The notes under the pieces: model-generated
Told to the model about the DNA's origin: nothing
Database searches by the model: none
What the model saw: only the letters and a program-made list of their open reading frames with translations
Shown here: positions 35,577 to 48,500 of the stretch, one piece after another
Layout: each line of letters starts with the position of its first letter
How positions within the stretch are numbered: position 1 is the first letter of the stretch
Assembly (NCBI GenBank): GCA_018340375.1
Contig: JAFFJZ010000001.1
Coordinates: forward strand, 15,084,001-15,148,000
Origin: Gonatopus flavifemur
Taxonomy: Eukaryota; Arthropoda; Insecta; Hymenoptera; Dryinidae
Reading direction: 5' to 3'
Length of the DNA: 64,000 bases
Position numbers and translations under genes: made by a program

Positions 35577-36950
35577 CATGTGGAAATGGAAACACGGGCC
35601 GCTACTGGCTCACTACTGTTGCCGGAAGTGCCAGTACTGACAAATCTAGAGCGAGTATTATAGGGCCAGTTGGATTGTCAGTATAGGCAAAGGAGTTGAA
35701 ATGATCACACCATTTTACATTGGGGGCAGTATTACATTGAGCGATATTTGATATACGCCTGCTATGGTGAAACTCTGGCATTGCAACAGGATCAGTTGTT
35801 TTGCCAGTGCTAGATGAGAAATCACAAGGAGTCGAAATAATGCCATCCTATGTAGGAATTCAGACCCAACCCAGAACTGGCACAGTACCGGTAACCGGAG
35901 TTACCAGGAGTGATCATATTTCAGGTAAAAAAAAAATACATTGAATTTGAACTTTGAAAATCTGAATGATTTTCATTATCTTCATCGGAGAGGAGAACTT
36001 TGGAAGTTATTCCTTGGAAGTTCAGTGAGTGAAGATTGAACCCGGGTCCTGCGAGTGAGAAACTGAGTCTCTATCACATCAGCCGATCTCCGAGTTGACG
36101 ACGAATCACCCAAATTGCCATTCATCGTAATGGGACCGTTGAAGTCATACAATTCACCATAGATTCCGACGTGGAATAAAGTCCTACCAATGCTGGCACA
36201 TTGTTGTCTCTCGAACATATTGAATGATGATGCCAACTCTGGCCGAACGCTGGCGAAACTTTGGCTGACTATAACAGCCAAGTTGCTAGGATCGTGATTT
36301 TAATGTCATTAGACCACCGATACTGTAGTCAGTCAGAGTCATATTGATACTGACACGTCAGCGTCTTTCAAACATATTGGAGGATCAAAAGAACTCTGGC
36401 TCAATGCTGGCGCGATTTCGGCTAACTACAACAGCTGAATTGCGAAAATCGTGATTCTCACGTCAGTTCACTACCGATTCCATAGTTAGCTAGAGTCCTA
36501 TCAATACTGGCACATTGTCATCTATCGAACATATTCAATGCTAATACTAACTCTGGCACAATACTCGCGCAGTATTGTCTCATCAAAGTAACCGTGTGTT
36601 TGGAAATATCAGTGGAATCCATACCCACTATCTATTCCGTATTAGAACAACGTTGCATCGATATTGGGGTTGTATCGTCTGTTTTTCGCATTTCACCATC
36701 CAACCAACTCTGATTCGGTACTGACGCGGTTCCGTTTCTGTACGGTCTGGGTATTCTCCGAACAGTATTAATTCGATACTCGCTCAAGACCGTCTGATCA
36801 TGTAAGCCAGTACCTTCTGAAATCCGGCGAATATTTGGCACCAGTTGGAAAACGGTGATGATTCTGAATAGGCTGTTGTTTCTGCCAAAGTCTGGCAAAT
36901 ACAACTTTGCCAGTACCGCACCATTTGTCAACTCTGGCTATTTTCACATG
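35577..36950 (-). mobile_element. CATGTGG family, copy B (1374 bp)
   Basis: Starts CATGTGGAAATGG and ends CTATTTTCACATG. It is colinear with copy A along its whole length, with small differences, and contains the tRNA-like segment near 36022-36098. The frame at 36632-36931 is a shadow of the repeat, as its twin is in copy A. Confidence 0.85.
36022..36098 (-). repeat. tRNA-like segment inside copy B
   Basis: Minus strand: GGCTGATGTGATAGAGACTC and GGACCCGGGTTCAATCTTC. It has a better B box than copy A. Confidence 0.5.
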
Positions 36951-39900
36951 TACATGTTGAAAGTTCCCAATGTCAATGCAATGTTCTCAATGTTTTCCCA
37001 ACTGAATTGAGTAATCAAATAATCCAACGGAAGAATTTCTATCAATCATATTATTGGCGTACATTAGAATCAAATCATATGATATGATACTTATACTAAT
37101 ATTCGAACCACATATACATTCTTCATTCCATGGATTATTTGGGATATTAATTTGAATTTTAAGGGTTTTTACGGTAATGGATCATGTTCATTATTGATTA
37201 TATATAATCATTCGATGTATGGAATAATTTAAACGATTCACGCCAATAATATCTGTGATTTCGGATAATTAGTGTAATAAAATACGTAGCGAAGCGAAAC
37301 ACCGAATGAAACAACGGGAGAAATAGGGGGAAATGAAGAAAACCAAAATGATCAAAGTCCGTCTATGAAAACCTCAATTCGTTGTTATTCCCGATTCGAT
37401 ATTCAAATATTCATTTGGTAACCACGATCCGTTTTAATATTAGAATAATGGGATCTTGAACGCAATATCTATGCATCAATACCGGCTAATGTATTTCTAA
37501 TTCACGATTATAAGCATAATTTTCATGGGAATATACATTCATCAAAAATTACTTGTTCTCGTGATACGGAAGGATTTTCGATGTGAATTCATGAAGTTGT
37601 CTGTGAAAGGACTAAAAACATCCTCAACACCAGGAAAAATATCTCGTTGAAAAATGGAACGAATTTGAGACGACAAAATTCTCAAGAAAAGTTCATCAGA
37701 TCAATAGTGAAATATCGAACACCATTAAAGGAATTGTTCAAAATAATAATTGAAAAGGAGAGGTTTGGGAGGCAGGTTGGGAGTGTTCATTCAATGGTTT
37801 TGTCACTCTTAACAACCTTTTGTCCTATAAGGGACTCAACGCAGAGCTATTCTGATGAAAAGTTAGATGCGAACCTGTTGAATGAAACGAATCTTGATCT
37901 TTCATGTTACAAAGTTATTTGCAGATTGAATTCAATTCCCATTCGTTCGAGAGTAACATTAATTTGTACCGTTGAACCCCTTAACTCACTGCTTCACATA
38001 GATCGTGGATATGATGAGATTTGGAAATTCAATTCGAGTCACAGGTATTTCTCTATTACATCAAATTATCAAATCTATTCTATTTTCCACCACTTGCGAT
38101 AAGAACAAATAAAAATTTCCTTCATTCCCTGTAAATTTGTCTCGGTCTGTAAAATCATTGAGTAATCGCGAGGGTTTGTGAGTACAATGAATTCATTAGG
38201 GTGCATAGAATTGAAGCATGGAGATAGTTGATTATAAAAATCATTTCATCATGACGATAATATAATGTGCTCATTACCTTATTGAATTCGTTGTTCAAAG
38301 TGTTTTCCCTGCGAAACGTAACGAGGAGTAACAAAGTTTCTGAAATGATGTTAATCAAACACAATTTATATTGTGGGAAAAATGTTGTCCCAACGTGATA
38401 GAGTATCTTCGTCGAAGTATATAAAGCATGCGTTATTCGAGTTACTCTACACAGTGGAGTACATTAATGGAAATTACTTGTGCCGTAAAAGTAGTACAAT
38501 TTTCCATCCATCAAGCCCCAATTCATTGAGCAACCCAATAACTGAGTTATTACCAGACAGCCAGACGATACACGAATAGGGCGGTTGAGCGTTTTCAGCC
38601 TGTTACGCGTCATTCCACCATCCCTTTTGTGCCACCCCTTTCGTTCTATTTTCTCATCTAACAGTGAGCATACAGCAATAGCAGTGACATCAGCAGCAGT
38701 AGCAACGGTACTACCAACACACCAACCAGTGGCATAGATTTTCTCGACGTAAAGCTATGGAACCATCTCGACATGAGTGCATATACTCAACTACATATCC
38801 ATATATACACATAAATATATAGGGTGATCGTACAGTTGACTCTGTTTTTGAGAACGTGTATAACTTTTGAACGTACGAAAGTTTTAATATTTTATCAATG
38901 TGTTGGAAAAAAGATGAGATTCTGGGAGAATTATCTTCTGATTTAAAACAACACTGACTGAAAAGATTCCACACAAAGGAACTGATTTGAATCTCCAATT
39001 TATTTCAGGGAAACTATAAAAGTGGAAAGAATGAAGAGATTTTGATTCCGCATTCATTTTCCGCTGAGCTTCAAATGCTGTCGATAGCATACAAACAATG
39101 TTGATTGTTGTTATGCTTGAGTTCGAACTAGGAAAATGAAGACTGAAAATGAAAATCAATCAATGAATTCATGATGTACGTGTATGTATATATACAGGAA
39201 GTTTTGATTTATGTACATGAAATATATGAGTGATAGGATTGACTGAATTCATACATTTCCAGAACAATATGAGTCAAAACAGAAGCCGGGATGATTTACG
39301 GAAATCATATTGGGTAGATGCATTATATGGATTATCCAACGAGTAATCATTCAGAGATTTAGTCCAAGCCGGGCTCAATGACAATGGATAGATGATCAGA
39401 TTCATTGGCTGACGTAGATCACTTGAATTTGATGAAAATGTGAACAATTGAATTCTTCGCTCATTCACTACTGTGAATAATGCAAATCCACCTAAATTGC
39501 AACGCGTCTTTTCTCCGGGATATTATCTATTTTTATTCGACTTTTCAGCTGTGATCATTCGACGGGTATTTCGAAATCTATTCAAGGGTTTCGAGACTAC
39601 TCAGAATGCGCGAAAATTCAACTATTCTCGCATAAATCGACCCTGGGAGACATTTTCTCCAGTTAATCATAAGGCGCTCATGAGTTTGCCCGTTCAACTT
39701 GTGAGGAACTAGTGAGGTATATTCACGAGTAGCTAGTGAGGAATGTAATGCTCTAACTCATCAGATACTAGTTAGAAAAACTGACCAGTTGCTCGCTAGT
39801 ATTTCACAAGGCACTTGTTAGTACACGGATATCAATAAAATTTCTAAAAATCAATAAAAAATCAAAAAGATTTTTCACTAACCTCTTTCCTTGTCAATAT

Positions 39901-40074
39901 CCGAAGAGGACCTTGCGGATACTTGGAAATTTCATCCATACATGAATTCAATATCCACAAGATTTTATTTGGAAATCCACAATAGAAGGAGGTTTCGTAA
40001 AAATATCTTCCAAATTTTTTCCTCTCATGCAAAAAGCCTTTGTTCCAGTTCAGATAGCACATTTGTTTAATATA
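36951..40074. other. Unassigned; holds the longest open frame of the window
   Basis: A 151-codon plus frame (37647-38102) is the longest unexplained frame. Its translation has no domain, signal or repeat that I recognise. In 64 kb of AT-rich DNA with six frames such a length can arise by chance. Near 39710-39820 the words AACTAGTGAGG and related forms recur, a short degenerate array similar to those in 41933-43804. Confidence 0.4.
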
Positions 40075-41428
40075 CACTGAGGAAAAAGATGTGTTTTTGG
40101 CAACTCCGCCAAGGGTTTGGTAGGTATTCAGTTGAGTCAACAGAATAACGCTTGATATAAATTCCCCGTCATTTGGTACAAAAATCCACGTTTGGTTGAT
40201 TCAACCCTGTAGCGATATTGTAACTAGATAAGACGCGCGTTTCAGTCAATCACCATGTCTTCAATGGGAACATAACGAAATTTGAACGCACCATTTTAAG
40301 CAGTTGATTCAATCTCATATCGAGGTGATCGAAATGCATCAGGTGTAATTGGAAAGGATGAGCATTTGAGATAATATTCTCATTCAATTGCATCTGGAGA
40401 ATGAATCTGGTTAATTGAACGAATAAGTTTGGCTGAAGAGGGGCGGGGTTGGGACAACTTCATCAATGCGATCGCTTTTGATATGTCATGAAGTTCATCA
40501 CAACCGAAGAAATTCAATGTAGATATAGACAAGCGTTTGTTGAGAAAAGAATGATTTCCTATTCATATAAAAAAAAAACACGTGATTTTACATAGAGTAT
40601 GATCTACTTATATTCACAGATTCGATATGAACTTTCATCTATTTCATAAGACATTAGGTCAATTGTATCTTCTAGATTGAATGGATCATGTTCAAAATGG
40701 CATTCTTGGGTTGAGGTCATTTGAACAGCCTCCATAGCTCAGTGGGTAAAGCGCTAGTCTTCAATGCTGGAAGTTGTGAGTTCAATTCTCGCCAACTGTG
40801 GAGCAAAATTTGCATTTCAGAATTCATCCGGACAGCATCGTCTACGCTAAAACACAACTGGTCAAGCATCACGGACGGAAGCAGTAACCACCCCCATCAA
40901 CAAAACAGGGAGAAAATGACAGATCATAGTAGGAAGGAAAGGAAAGCCGGTCAATAAACATTCCGACAACAAACATTCAATACAAATTTCCAAAACATTG
41001 TGTGAATTCATTCGCAAAGTCCACAAGAAAAACCTTTTTTTTTTTCCTCATTCGATCATTGCATTGAATTGCGATATTCTGTCCAGCGGATAACTCATGA
41101 AATTGAATAAATTGAACTACGATATTGATGTTATGGTATGTGACATTCAATCAAATGTTACATGTCGTTATTTCAAACCATTTTGATTCAATACAAATAT
41201 GTTTCACGCTCTTTCAAAGGAAAGAATCAATCGAACCAAATCCATGAAAATCCATAAAATCAATTGCTCACAGCATTGACTTAATTTCTCACGGGGTTGA
41301 GACAACTTCCTTTTCCAAACTGATCAGGCAGTTCAGTGTATTCCTAGATTCATTCCGCCGTATCCAAATGCGTGTCGGGGTTGAGGCAACAGAAACTCAG
41401 TTGAATCAAACTATCCTCCTCCTCAGTG
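40075..41428. mobile_element. Element with CACTGAGGA ends and GGGTTGAGACAAC words
   Basis: Left CACTGAGGAAAAAGA and right CCTCCTCCTCAGTG are inverted. The flanking dinucleotides are TA and TG, one mismatch. GGGTTGGGACAACTTC, GGGTTGAGACAACTTCC and GGGTTGAGGCAACAGAA recur in the body. It carries a SINE at 40727-40950. Confidence 0.5.
40727..40950 (+). repeat. tRNA-derived SINE
   Basis: Head: CATAGCTCAGTGGGTAAAGC (A box), then GTGAGTTCAATTCTCGCC with a 5-bp T stem. The acceptor does not pair at the right distance, so it is not a tRNA gene. The tail carries AAACAGGGAGAAAATGACAG, similar to the tail of the SINE at 23975-24148. Confidence 0.65.
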
Positions 41429-41486
41429 TGTAAGTTAAGGGGGAAATCACTCTAGAGGGCGGAAAGAAAAGAAAATTTCGGGAATT

Positions 41487-41760
41487 CAACTCCTACAAAT
41501 TTGAACATACAAACATAAGCCAAGAAAATTTATATTCAATATGATATTAGCTACAGCAGTACATAGGATTTTTTTTGTAATGCGTAGTTCAATTTTTGTT
41601 ACAATTTTCGAGCGAGATTCGTTTTCTGAAATTTTCTCAAAAAATGTGCGATTTTGGCAAGAATCAATTTGAAAAAATACCTACATACTGCTGTACCTAA
41701 TATCTTATTCAATCAAAATTTTCTTGGTTTATGATTCTATCTTCAAATTTACAGGAGTTG
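41487..41760. mobile_element. Foldback MITE
   Basis: Left arm CAACTCCTACAAATTTGAA continuing CCAAGAAAATTT and CTACAGCAGTA; the right arm is its inverted copy ending GGAGTTG. The arms are about 85 bp and the loop about 100 bp. No clear target duplication. Confidence 0.7.
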
Positions 41761-42196
41761 GTTGTCCGGCCACGGTAAAAAAAAATGTTCAGGGAAAAAC
41801 ACTGAGGAGACGCGATTTTGTTGTTTACAGCTCTGAACAAATTCGAAAACACACTGCAATAGTTATATAATAAAGAAATTTTCGCCTGCTCAAAAAGTTC
41901 AATAAATTTCTATGCTTGTTTAGATGGAGGAACCCTAGTAGAAATATAATCAGTTTTCCTTATTATTGATGAGGCACTGATGAGGAAACGCTAATCAGGA
42001 AAAACTGATCACTAACTTATTGGGAACTGGTTTGTCTAATATGATTATTAAAATTCATATAAAACTGATCAAATTCTGACAAGTTATTGCCTCTATCCGC
42101 AAGGAATATCAATAGCGTCGATGTTTATAAAAAATATTCGGTTCAAAAAACACATTAATTGTTATTGAAGTGATATATTGCAATTGCAAAAGTACC

Positions 42197-42611
42197 CCCG
42201 AAAAAAAATGGATTAGATCCAAAGAGATCTAATGAGATCTAATTTGATCTTTTTAGATACAAAATATGGGATGCGGTAGATCTCTCTGGATCTAAATAGA
42301 TGTAAATAGATCTACGCAGATCTCGGCACAAATTGAAGCTCCTTTTGTATTTAGATGTCTTTAGATCTCAATAGATCCGTCGAGATCTCAACTGATCCAT
42401 TCATATCCAAATTGATCTACTAGTAGGTCAGTTCACAGCTCTTTTTATTCTGATCCACGGAGATCTACTTAGATCTGAGTAGATCTATCGTTATCCAAAT
42501 AGATACATCATTTAGATCTCAGCGGATGTACCGTATTCCATTTTTTTTTATCAAAAGAGATCCAATTAGATCTAATTTGATTTCTTTAGATCTAATTCAT
42601 TTTTTCTCGGG
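42197..42611. mobile_element. Element made of AGATCT words, CCCGA ends, CC duplication
   Basis: The ends CCCGAAAAAAAATGGATTAG and the complement of CCCGAGAAAAAATGAATTAG match at 18 of 20. CC flanks both sides. The body contains very many GATC words, most as AGATCT or AGATCC, spaced irregularly by 8-25 bp in both orientations. No coding capacity. Confidence 0.8.
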
Positions 42612-42945
42612 CCATTATTTTAGATATATGTCTTGACCAAAATTCGAAGTGTCTCAAAGAAATTGAATTGAATTGGTTCGAATTATTTGATCCTGGGTTT
42701 GCTGTATCAAATCGATGAAACCTAACCTCAATAATTATCAAGAGTATATGCAGATAACAAAGCTACCTTGGGAATTGTTGAATTTTGTAAGGTTATAGTA
42801 TAAAAGGAGATGAGGTGTAATATGTATATATTATTTCTTGTTGTGGAATGATAAAGTTTTGTTAATTATTATGAGTAAGTATAGTAGTAACTTGAATATC
42901 ATCTCATGATATCTCATGATTGAGGTGGAAACACCATACATATGG

Positions 42946-43378
42946 TTTTTTTTTTATTTTATTGCAATACACGGGTTAGCACCCTTTGATATAAAAAGTA
43001 AATACAGAGTCAATACAAGACAGCGTCCAAAGACGCATAAAATACAATTACAATATAGTCATGCATTAACCGACAGTTTAAACCGCTTCAAGGAAACACC
43101 AAACAATTCCATCGACCGATCGAAATTATTTGCCAATTCACAAATGCGAGAAATCGGATCATAATTTCCAAATCTAGATTTAAATTGTACAGGTCTGAAT
43201 AAAAGCGCTCTCCTAACTGGTCTACCGGGGATGTTGAAATTAACTTTACTCAGCAATTCTAAAAGCAGCAAAGCGTAAAAACTTGTGTTGCACACTCTCA
43301 ATCATTCTAATATCCTTCTTCAAGTACGGAGACCAGATAGGGGACGCATATTCAAGATGGGGTCTAATGGGTCTTTGA
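42946..43378 (-). pseudogene. 3' fragment of a jockey-like LINE
   Basis: On the minus strand the translation IRPHLEYASPIWSPYLKKDI, then MIESVQHKFLRFAAFR, is the signature that follows the RT core in jockey/R1-type non-LTR elements. It then shifts frame and continues as PGRPVRRALLFRPVQF...DPISRICELANNFD. After the stop come AATAAAAT and an A tract at 42946-42955. It is 5'-truncated and frameshifted. It lies inside the CCCTAGTAG element. Confidence 0.85.
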
Positions 43379-43804
43379 TATATTTTTTGTCATTGTCAGA
43401 AACTCCTACATTTTATCTAAGAAAAAGTCTAGGAAAATTTTTCCCACGGATTTTGCTGGAAATTTACTTTTTAATCCTTGGAAACATCTTAAACAAAAAC
43501 ATGAATTATTATTTGAGTTGAGAATCATCAATTTATTGTTATAATTTCACATCTTCATCGACATGACCTGCATTTTTGTGGGTGATAAACGCTTCGGTAG
43601 TTACTCACAAGTAACTCATCAACTACTGATCAGTCCCTCATCAGTTACTCGCTCATATCTGCTCAGTTTCTTCAATCAGTTTCTCATCAGTCAGAGCGTT
43701 ACACCCCTTTTCGGAAACTTGTGAGTTTCCTGATCAGTCCCTGATCAGTAAAATGGGAAACTGATCAGTGCCTCATCATTTGCTCGAGAAAATTTCTACT
43801 AGGG

Positions 43805-45298
43805 AAAGGGATCGATTGCAGACCGATCATTTCTTCCCTCATCTTCTCTTCTAGGGAAAAAAATGACCGGGAGAAGGATAAAGACAAAAGAAAATGTTGA
43901 GAAATGAATTTATAAAAAAAAGTATGAAAAGTTAACAAATTTACAATTTTGCCTTGTTACATTCTTCATATTTTACTATCCGGCCCTTCGGAGCCCGAAC
44001 TGTACGGATTTGTAATGATTTCAAACTGTACGGAGTAGGGATAATGCTTCCAATGCTGTTACTCTATTCAAATTCCCAATCAGTTTTCATCTTGGTGGAT
44101 GGAAATATCTTTTACAACTTTCAACCTCAGCTGACAACTTATGTTGAATTTTGTTCTCTTTTGACACAATATTATTTGAATGAATTTCCCTAAATTTCAA
44201 CAAAGATCGATGGAAGTTAACAAATTTCACTGTAATTCATTATATTTTCCACCAGGGATAATACAAATTTTCTTCAAATTCATGAACTCTTATAGAAAAT
44301 CAATAATAAACTTCTTCGTGTTTGTTTATTTGCAGAACGAAAATTGATATTCCTCCATAATCACATGAGAATAAAAGGTACAATTTTCGATCCCAAAAAC
44401 ACGATGCATTGTGACATGAAACAATTCTTCCTGAGTGCGTTTCTCGTATCCTGTCGTCTCACAGTTTTGCTTTCATTACACGTATTCGAATCGAATACGT
44501 GAGAAAGTCATTTTCCGAATATAGAATGAAACAAATTTTTGCTGCTGAAGCTCTCTCGTTTAAAATATAAACAACCTACTCCCGAATGATAGATTCTTTT
44601 CCAACGAATATCGTAGTTCCATTTTAAATTCATGTGAATACACATTGATCAGAGATTATTTGAATTCTTCAGAGAATCTAGATGAATATCTCGATGTGAA
44701 TCATGATGGATTTTCCAGTTGATAATTCTTATCAATGAATTACCCTGGAGTTTCATTCGATGTTTTTGACAGAATGTCAATCCATCTGGAACTGCTTGCT
44801 GTTTTATTTCGTATTTTGATATTCATCGTCTGATATTGCTGGTAGGGTGATTTTCAAGCTTCACAAGACTTGACGAATTATCACGCTACATATTTCTGTT
44901 TGGCTATTTTCGAATGTTTCATTTTAATGGCAACATTTTGGTTGGAAAATCCGGAAATCGTCACTCAACATTCGACATACTTACACATAACAATAAAAGA
45001 AATTCGACCTGAGGAATTATTGTGGAATTCCAAAGATTAGAAAATAATTGGGGATATTCTTCAAGAAATCATTATGCAATCAGTGGAATTGATAAAAAAT
45101 ATCCGTCCTAATAGTTTTAAAACTCACTGAATTTCCTAAACGACGCAGGAATATCCACTTGTGCTTTTGTGATTGGAATTCAACAACGAATTTTGGAGTG
45201 AAATTTTGTGGAAAGTGAATATTACATTTGGAATTACTGTACCAATCCATCACTGCGGATCATATTGGAAAACACCAGGAAAATTGTACACGGAGAAA
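43805..45298. other. Unassigned, with a perfect 23-bp palindrome
   Basis: No recognisable gene. A palindrome, CACGTATTCGA-A-TCGAATACGTG, lies at 44479-44501. The rest is ordinary AT-rich DNA. Confidence 0.5.
44479..44501. other. Perfect 23-bp palindrome
   Basis: 11-bp arms, one central base, no mismatch. It contains a CACGT core at each end (E-box/CACGTG-like half) and no relation to the repeats around. It may be a dimeric protein-binding site. Confidence 0.6.
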
Positions 45299-45545
45299 AA
45301 TAAAGTTTAGAAGATTACTACATTTTCTATTAATTTGGCAAGATACGAGAAAATACTACTTTTATTGATAGACAATGTAGTAAAAATGAATGGTTTGCCT
45401 GACACTCTTTAGCATGAGCATGCAACGTTACAGATGATCAAGTACAGATTTTTACTACACTGTGTAACAATTACAGTCATGTTTTCTCGTATCTTGCCAA
45501 TTTAGTAGGAACGTAGTAATTTTCTAAACTTTATTTTTCTCCGTG
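45299..45545. mobile_element. MITE, CACGGAGAAAAATAAAG ends, TA duplication
   Basis: Arms of about 65 bp with few differences, beginning CACGGAGAAAAATAAAGTTT and including TTGGCAAGATACGAGAAAA. TA stands on both sides. High arm identity suggests a young copy. Confidence 0.88.
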
Positions 45546-46593
45546 TAGTATTTTCAACTGGTTGGGAGGACAACACCCTTATGTTTACTGTACTCTCCAA
45601 TATGGTACGCGGTCAGTGAACTACCACAATAATTTTAAATACAATATGCCCTCTACGTTGGTCTGAATCTAAGAATTGTGGAAGAGTTGTCACAATTTCT
45701 TGTATTGGAAAATCAAATGCATTACAAACATCATACCTTGCTAAACATGCCAGGCAGAACCGGACAGAAAATTGTTGTGAGGCTTTGAACGATTTCTTTC
45801 CTAGATAATCCAAGCAAGAACTGACGAATTTTCTACCGACTTGGTCCAGAATCACTGAATTGTCACATCCTGTCCAAACCTAGTAGGAAAATTTCCGTTC
45901 GCTCTTAACTGGATATCACAGTCTGTGAATTCCAAACAGAACTGTCCCAAAGAAAAATTTGTCAGCTTTTGACAAGATATTCCGAGTTGGTAATTCCAAC
46001 CAAATCGGGTAGAACAGTTCATCAGTTTTTGCCTGGATTACCTGAGAAAGGAACCATTCAAAGCCTGATAACAGCTTTCTGTCCGGTTCTGCGTAGCATT
46101 TTTAGCAGGGTAATCCGCCCTCATCATTCATCTGTTATAATTCCATGATAATTGACACCGAAATTGTTCTGATCATTTGAGTTTTTCCACTGAAGAGGCA
46201 CTTGAAGGTGTGGTAGGTCTTCATTGAAATGAAAATTGCACCGGAAGAAGAGGAATAGTTGCAGGAACTACTCAAATACTCGATTTCCGACAATCTACTT
46301 AAGTAGTTGCTGCAGTTAATTAGGAGTCAGGACAAGTAACACGTTAGCTGTTTCAACTAACTCAAAATACCTCAGGTATCAACATTAGCCAGTGCAACTA
46401 TCGAGTTAGTTGAGGTGATGTTTCAACAGGTATCAACAATTCCCATGGCATTATTTTCCACTGAAAAAATCTTTTTATGTACTTGAAGACTCAGTTATCA
46501 AGTGTGGAAACCCCCGAGTACTTTATTTACTTCCTTCCATGGAAAAAAAATTCGAGAAAATCACCTTATTTGGGAGTTGCTAGATGAGAACCT
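45546..46593. repeat. Degenerate repeat-word region
   Basis: Words such as AACCGGACAGAAAATTGT, TTTGACAAG, CCAAACCTAGTAGGAAAATT and, from 46260 on, GTTGCAG/CAACTA and AGGTATCAAC recur irregularly. A segment near 46236-46310 is inverted relative to 49999-50070, hinting at an outer element around 46594-49999. I cannot set clean boundaries. Confidence 0.4.
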
Positions 46594-47634
46594 CCCTATT
46601 CAAAATGTCCGACAATTCCAGACAAAAAATTGTTCGCCAGGTTTCTAGTCGGTTTTTGTCCCGTACAAATCCAGATGATACTGACAAAATATATTTCAGC
46701 GGCCTCTGATGGGTTCGGCACTTGCTTGATATGTCCGACAAATCCAGATAAAAAAATTTTTCATCAGGTTTTATCAGGTTCTTGGTTGGTTTTTGTTCTG
46801 TTAAATCCTTAACAATGCTGACAAAATATTTCGTGACAGCTTTTCTCCGGTTTTACACGCTATGTGAATCAGATAGAAACTGCATGAAATACCCGAGAGT
46901 TTTTTCCGTCGAATAGTGACTAGTTTTTCGGCCTGTGAAATCAATCAAAAAATATTTGGTAACGTTTGGTTTAAAATAACTCAGTGTTCTAGTGTGTGAA
47001 ATGGATCAACCTTATTTCTGTTCCGTTTTCCTTCATACATGTTTTCAAGATGAAGATGTTTTTTTTTTAGAAATTACAAACCACTACGATGCATTTTTGA
47101 CAAATTCAGTTACAATGTCCCAGAAATTGTTCACATACCGTTCGAATCGCCAAATGTACTTGGTAGCCGTTATTGATTCCACATATTTTTTTTGAAAAAA
47201 AGTTTTTTGGTATATTTGTCACTTCAAGTAGAATTCTAGACAGAGTGAAATTTTCGTTCCAAGAATTTTTTGTGAATTATTATTGTGAGAGATTAACACT
47301 TTTTCATAGACTTGGCGTTAATTTTTTTACCTTTTTGGAGTTTTTGTAGGGTTTCACTTGAATGAGAAATTTCTATGTCACGTAAATAATTGAGTGGCCT
47401 TGTTATACTCAGAAAGATGAATACACACAAAGTTGGGTGATCCGAAAATTCCAGCCTCGATGGGAGATATTCCAAATGTTTAGTATCCCGGATATTTTTC
47501 ATCCAATAGTATCGTTTATTCCTCATAGATTCCAAGAGACGAACCATTCTGTTTTTTGGAACAATTAAAATTCGATATATATTCTTTTGGGATTTGAAAT
47601 TTCGCATCACCCAACTTGATGTGTATTTCTGTCG

Positions 47635-47776
47635 TACAGAGGAAAAAAGTGGTTAACTCAATTTTTTCTGAAAATTATTTTTCCACGTCATTCGATGCAG
47701 GGAATTTTCCTGAATCGAATGGTACAAAAATCTCATTTTTGATAAAAAATTGAGTTAACCACTTTCTTGCTCTGTG
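47635..47776. mobile_element. 142-bp MITE, (T/C)ACAGAG ends, CG duplication
   Basis: TACAGAGGAAAAAAGTGGTT and the complement of CACAGAGCAAGAAAGTGGTT, continuing AACTCAATTTTTT. CG stands on both sides. Confidence 0.7.
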
Positions 47777-47868
47777 CGGCAGATTCATCTTTTGGAGGAT
47801 AACAGGGCTATCAATAATTGCAAACAACGTTCCTTGATAAAATGCGTCTTTCAATCATGTCAATCATT

Positions 47869-48500
47869 GTGTCGGCGGACCGGGAATTTCCGAGCACTTT
47901 AGGAACGCGGCAATCCTCATCAGATCTGCACATTTTGGGAATATGTGAATCACGGTGTATTCCGGTCAGCTTCTCGCACAAGCGCACCCTACAAAACCTA
48001 CTTTGTGCTGGTAAACCGGCTACCCAGTCAAAACCAGCTCTTTTTTTGTCGGGTATTGTCCGTAGATCCATCATAAAAACGGGAAGTTTTTTTGTGTCAG
48101 CGGACGGGGAATTCCCGAGCACTGTAGGAACCCGGCAATCTTCATCAGATCTGCACATTTTGGGAATATGTGAATCACGGTGTATTCCCGTCAGCTTTCC
48201 ATGCAGGCGCGTTTTACAAAACCTACTATGTGCCGGTGAACTGGCAAATCGGTACAAATCATCTTCGTTTCTGGTCAGGCATTATCAGCAAATTTGATTG
48301 TCAACGGAAGAGTTTTTTGGTGTTGGCATTACGGAGAGTTTCAAGCACTCTGGCAACCCGTCGATCCCAATCAAGATCGATATATCCAAGGAATGCGTGA
48401 TTGACTGAGGCGTTCTGACGAAATTTTTAATCGGCGAGTCGTACAAAATCTGGCACAATTTTTTTTGCCGGCCAACCGGTATCACCCTGTCACTATTCCT
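47869..48500. repeat. 225-bp tandem repeat, about 2.8 units
   Basis: Units start about 47869, 48094 and 48320 (225 and 226 bp). Units 1 and 2 are very similar, including CAGATCTGCACATTTTGGGA and ATGTGAATCACGGTGTATTC; unit 3 is diverged. As 225 is 75 codons, frames stay open across units on both strands (a 148-codon minus frame, 47811-48257, and a 159-codon plus frame, 47818-48297). Because both strands are open I treat the frames as by-products. Confidence 0.85.

Larger units (their letters stand above)
41933..43804. mobile_element. Element with CCCTAGTAGAAAT ends and ACTGATCAGT words, AA duplication
   Basis: CCCTAGTAGAAATATA at the left and its complement AATTTCTACTAGGG at the right. AA flanks both sides (41931-41932, 43805-43806). 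The parts near both ends repeat CTGATCAGT, CTCATCAG and TTACTC words in both orientations (for example 43621-43790). The middle is filled by a GATC-word element and by a LINE tail, both nested. Confidence 0.75.

Noticed and set aside
37647..38102. 151-codon open frame, longest of the unexplained frames
   Set aside because: No recognisable domain, signal or splice context. Length is reachable by chance across six frames of 64 kb.
38820..38900. TATAGGGTGATCGTACAG, resembling a transposon end
   Set aside because: No matching opposite end was found nearby.
40727..40802. tRNA gene candidate
   Set aside because: A and B boxes and T stem are present, but the acceptor stem does not close at the proper spacing and a SINE tail follows.
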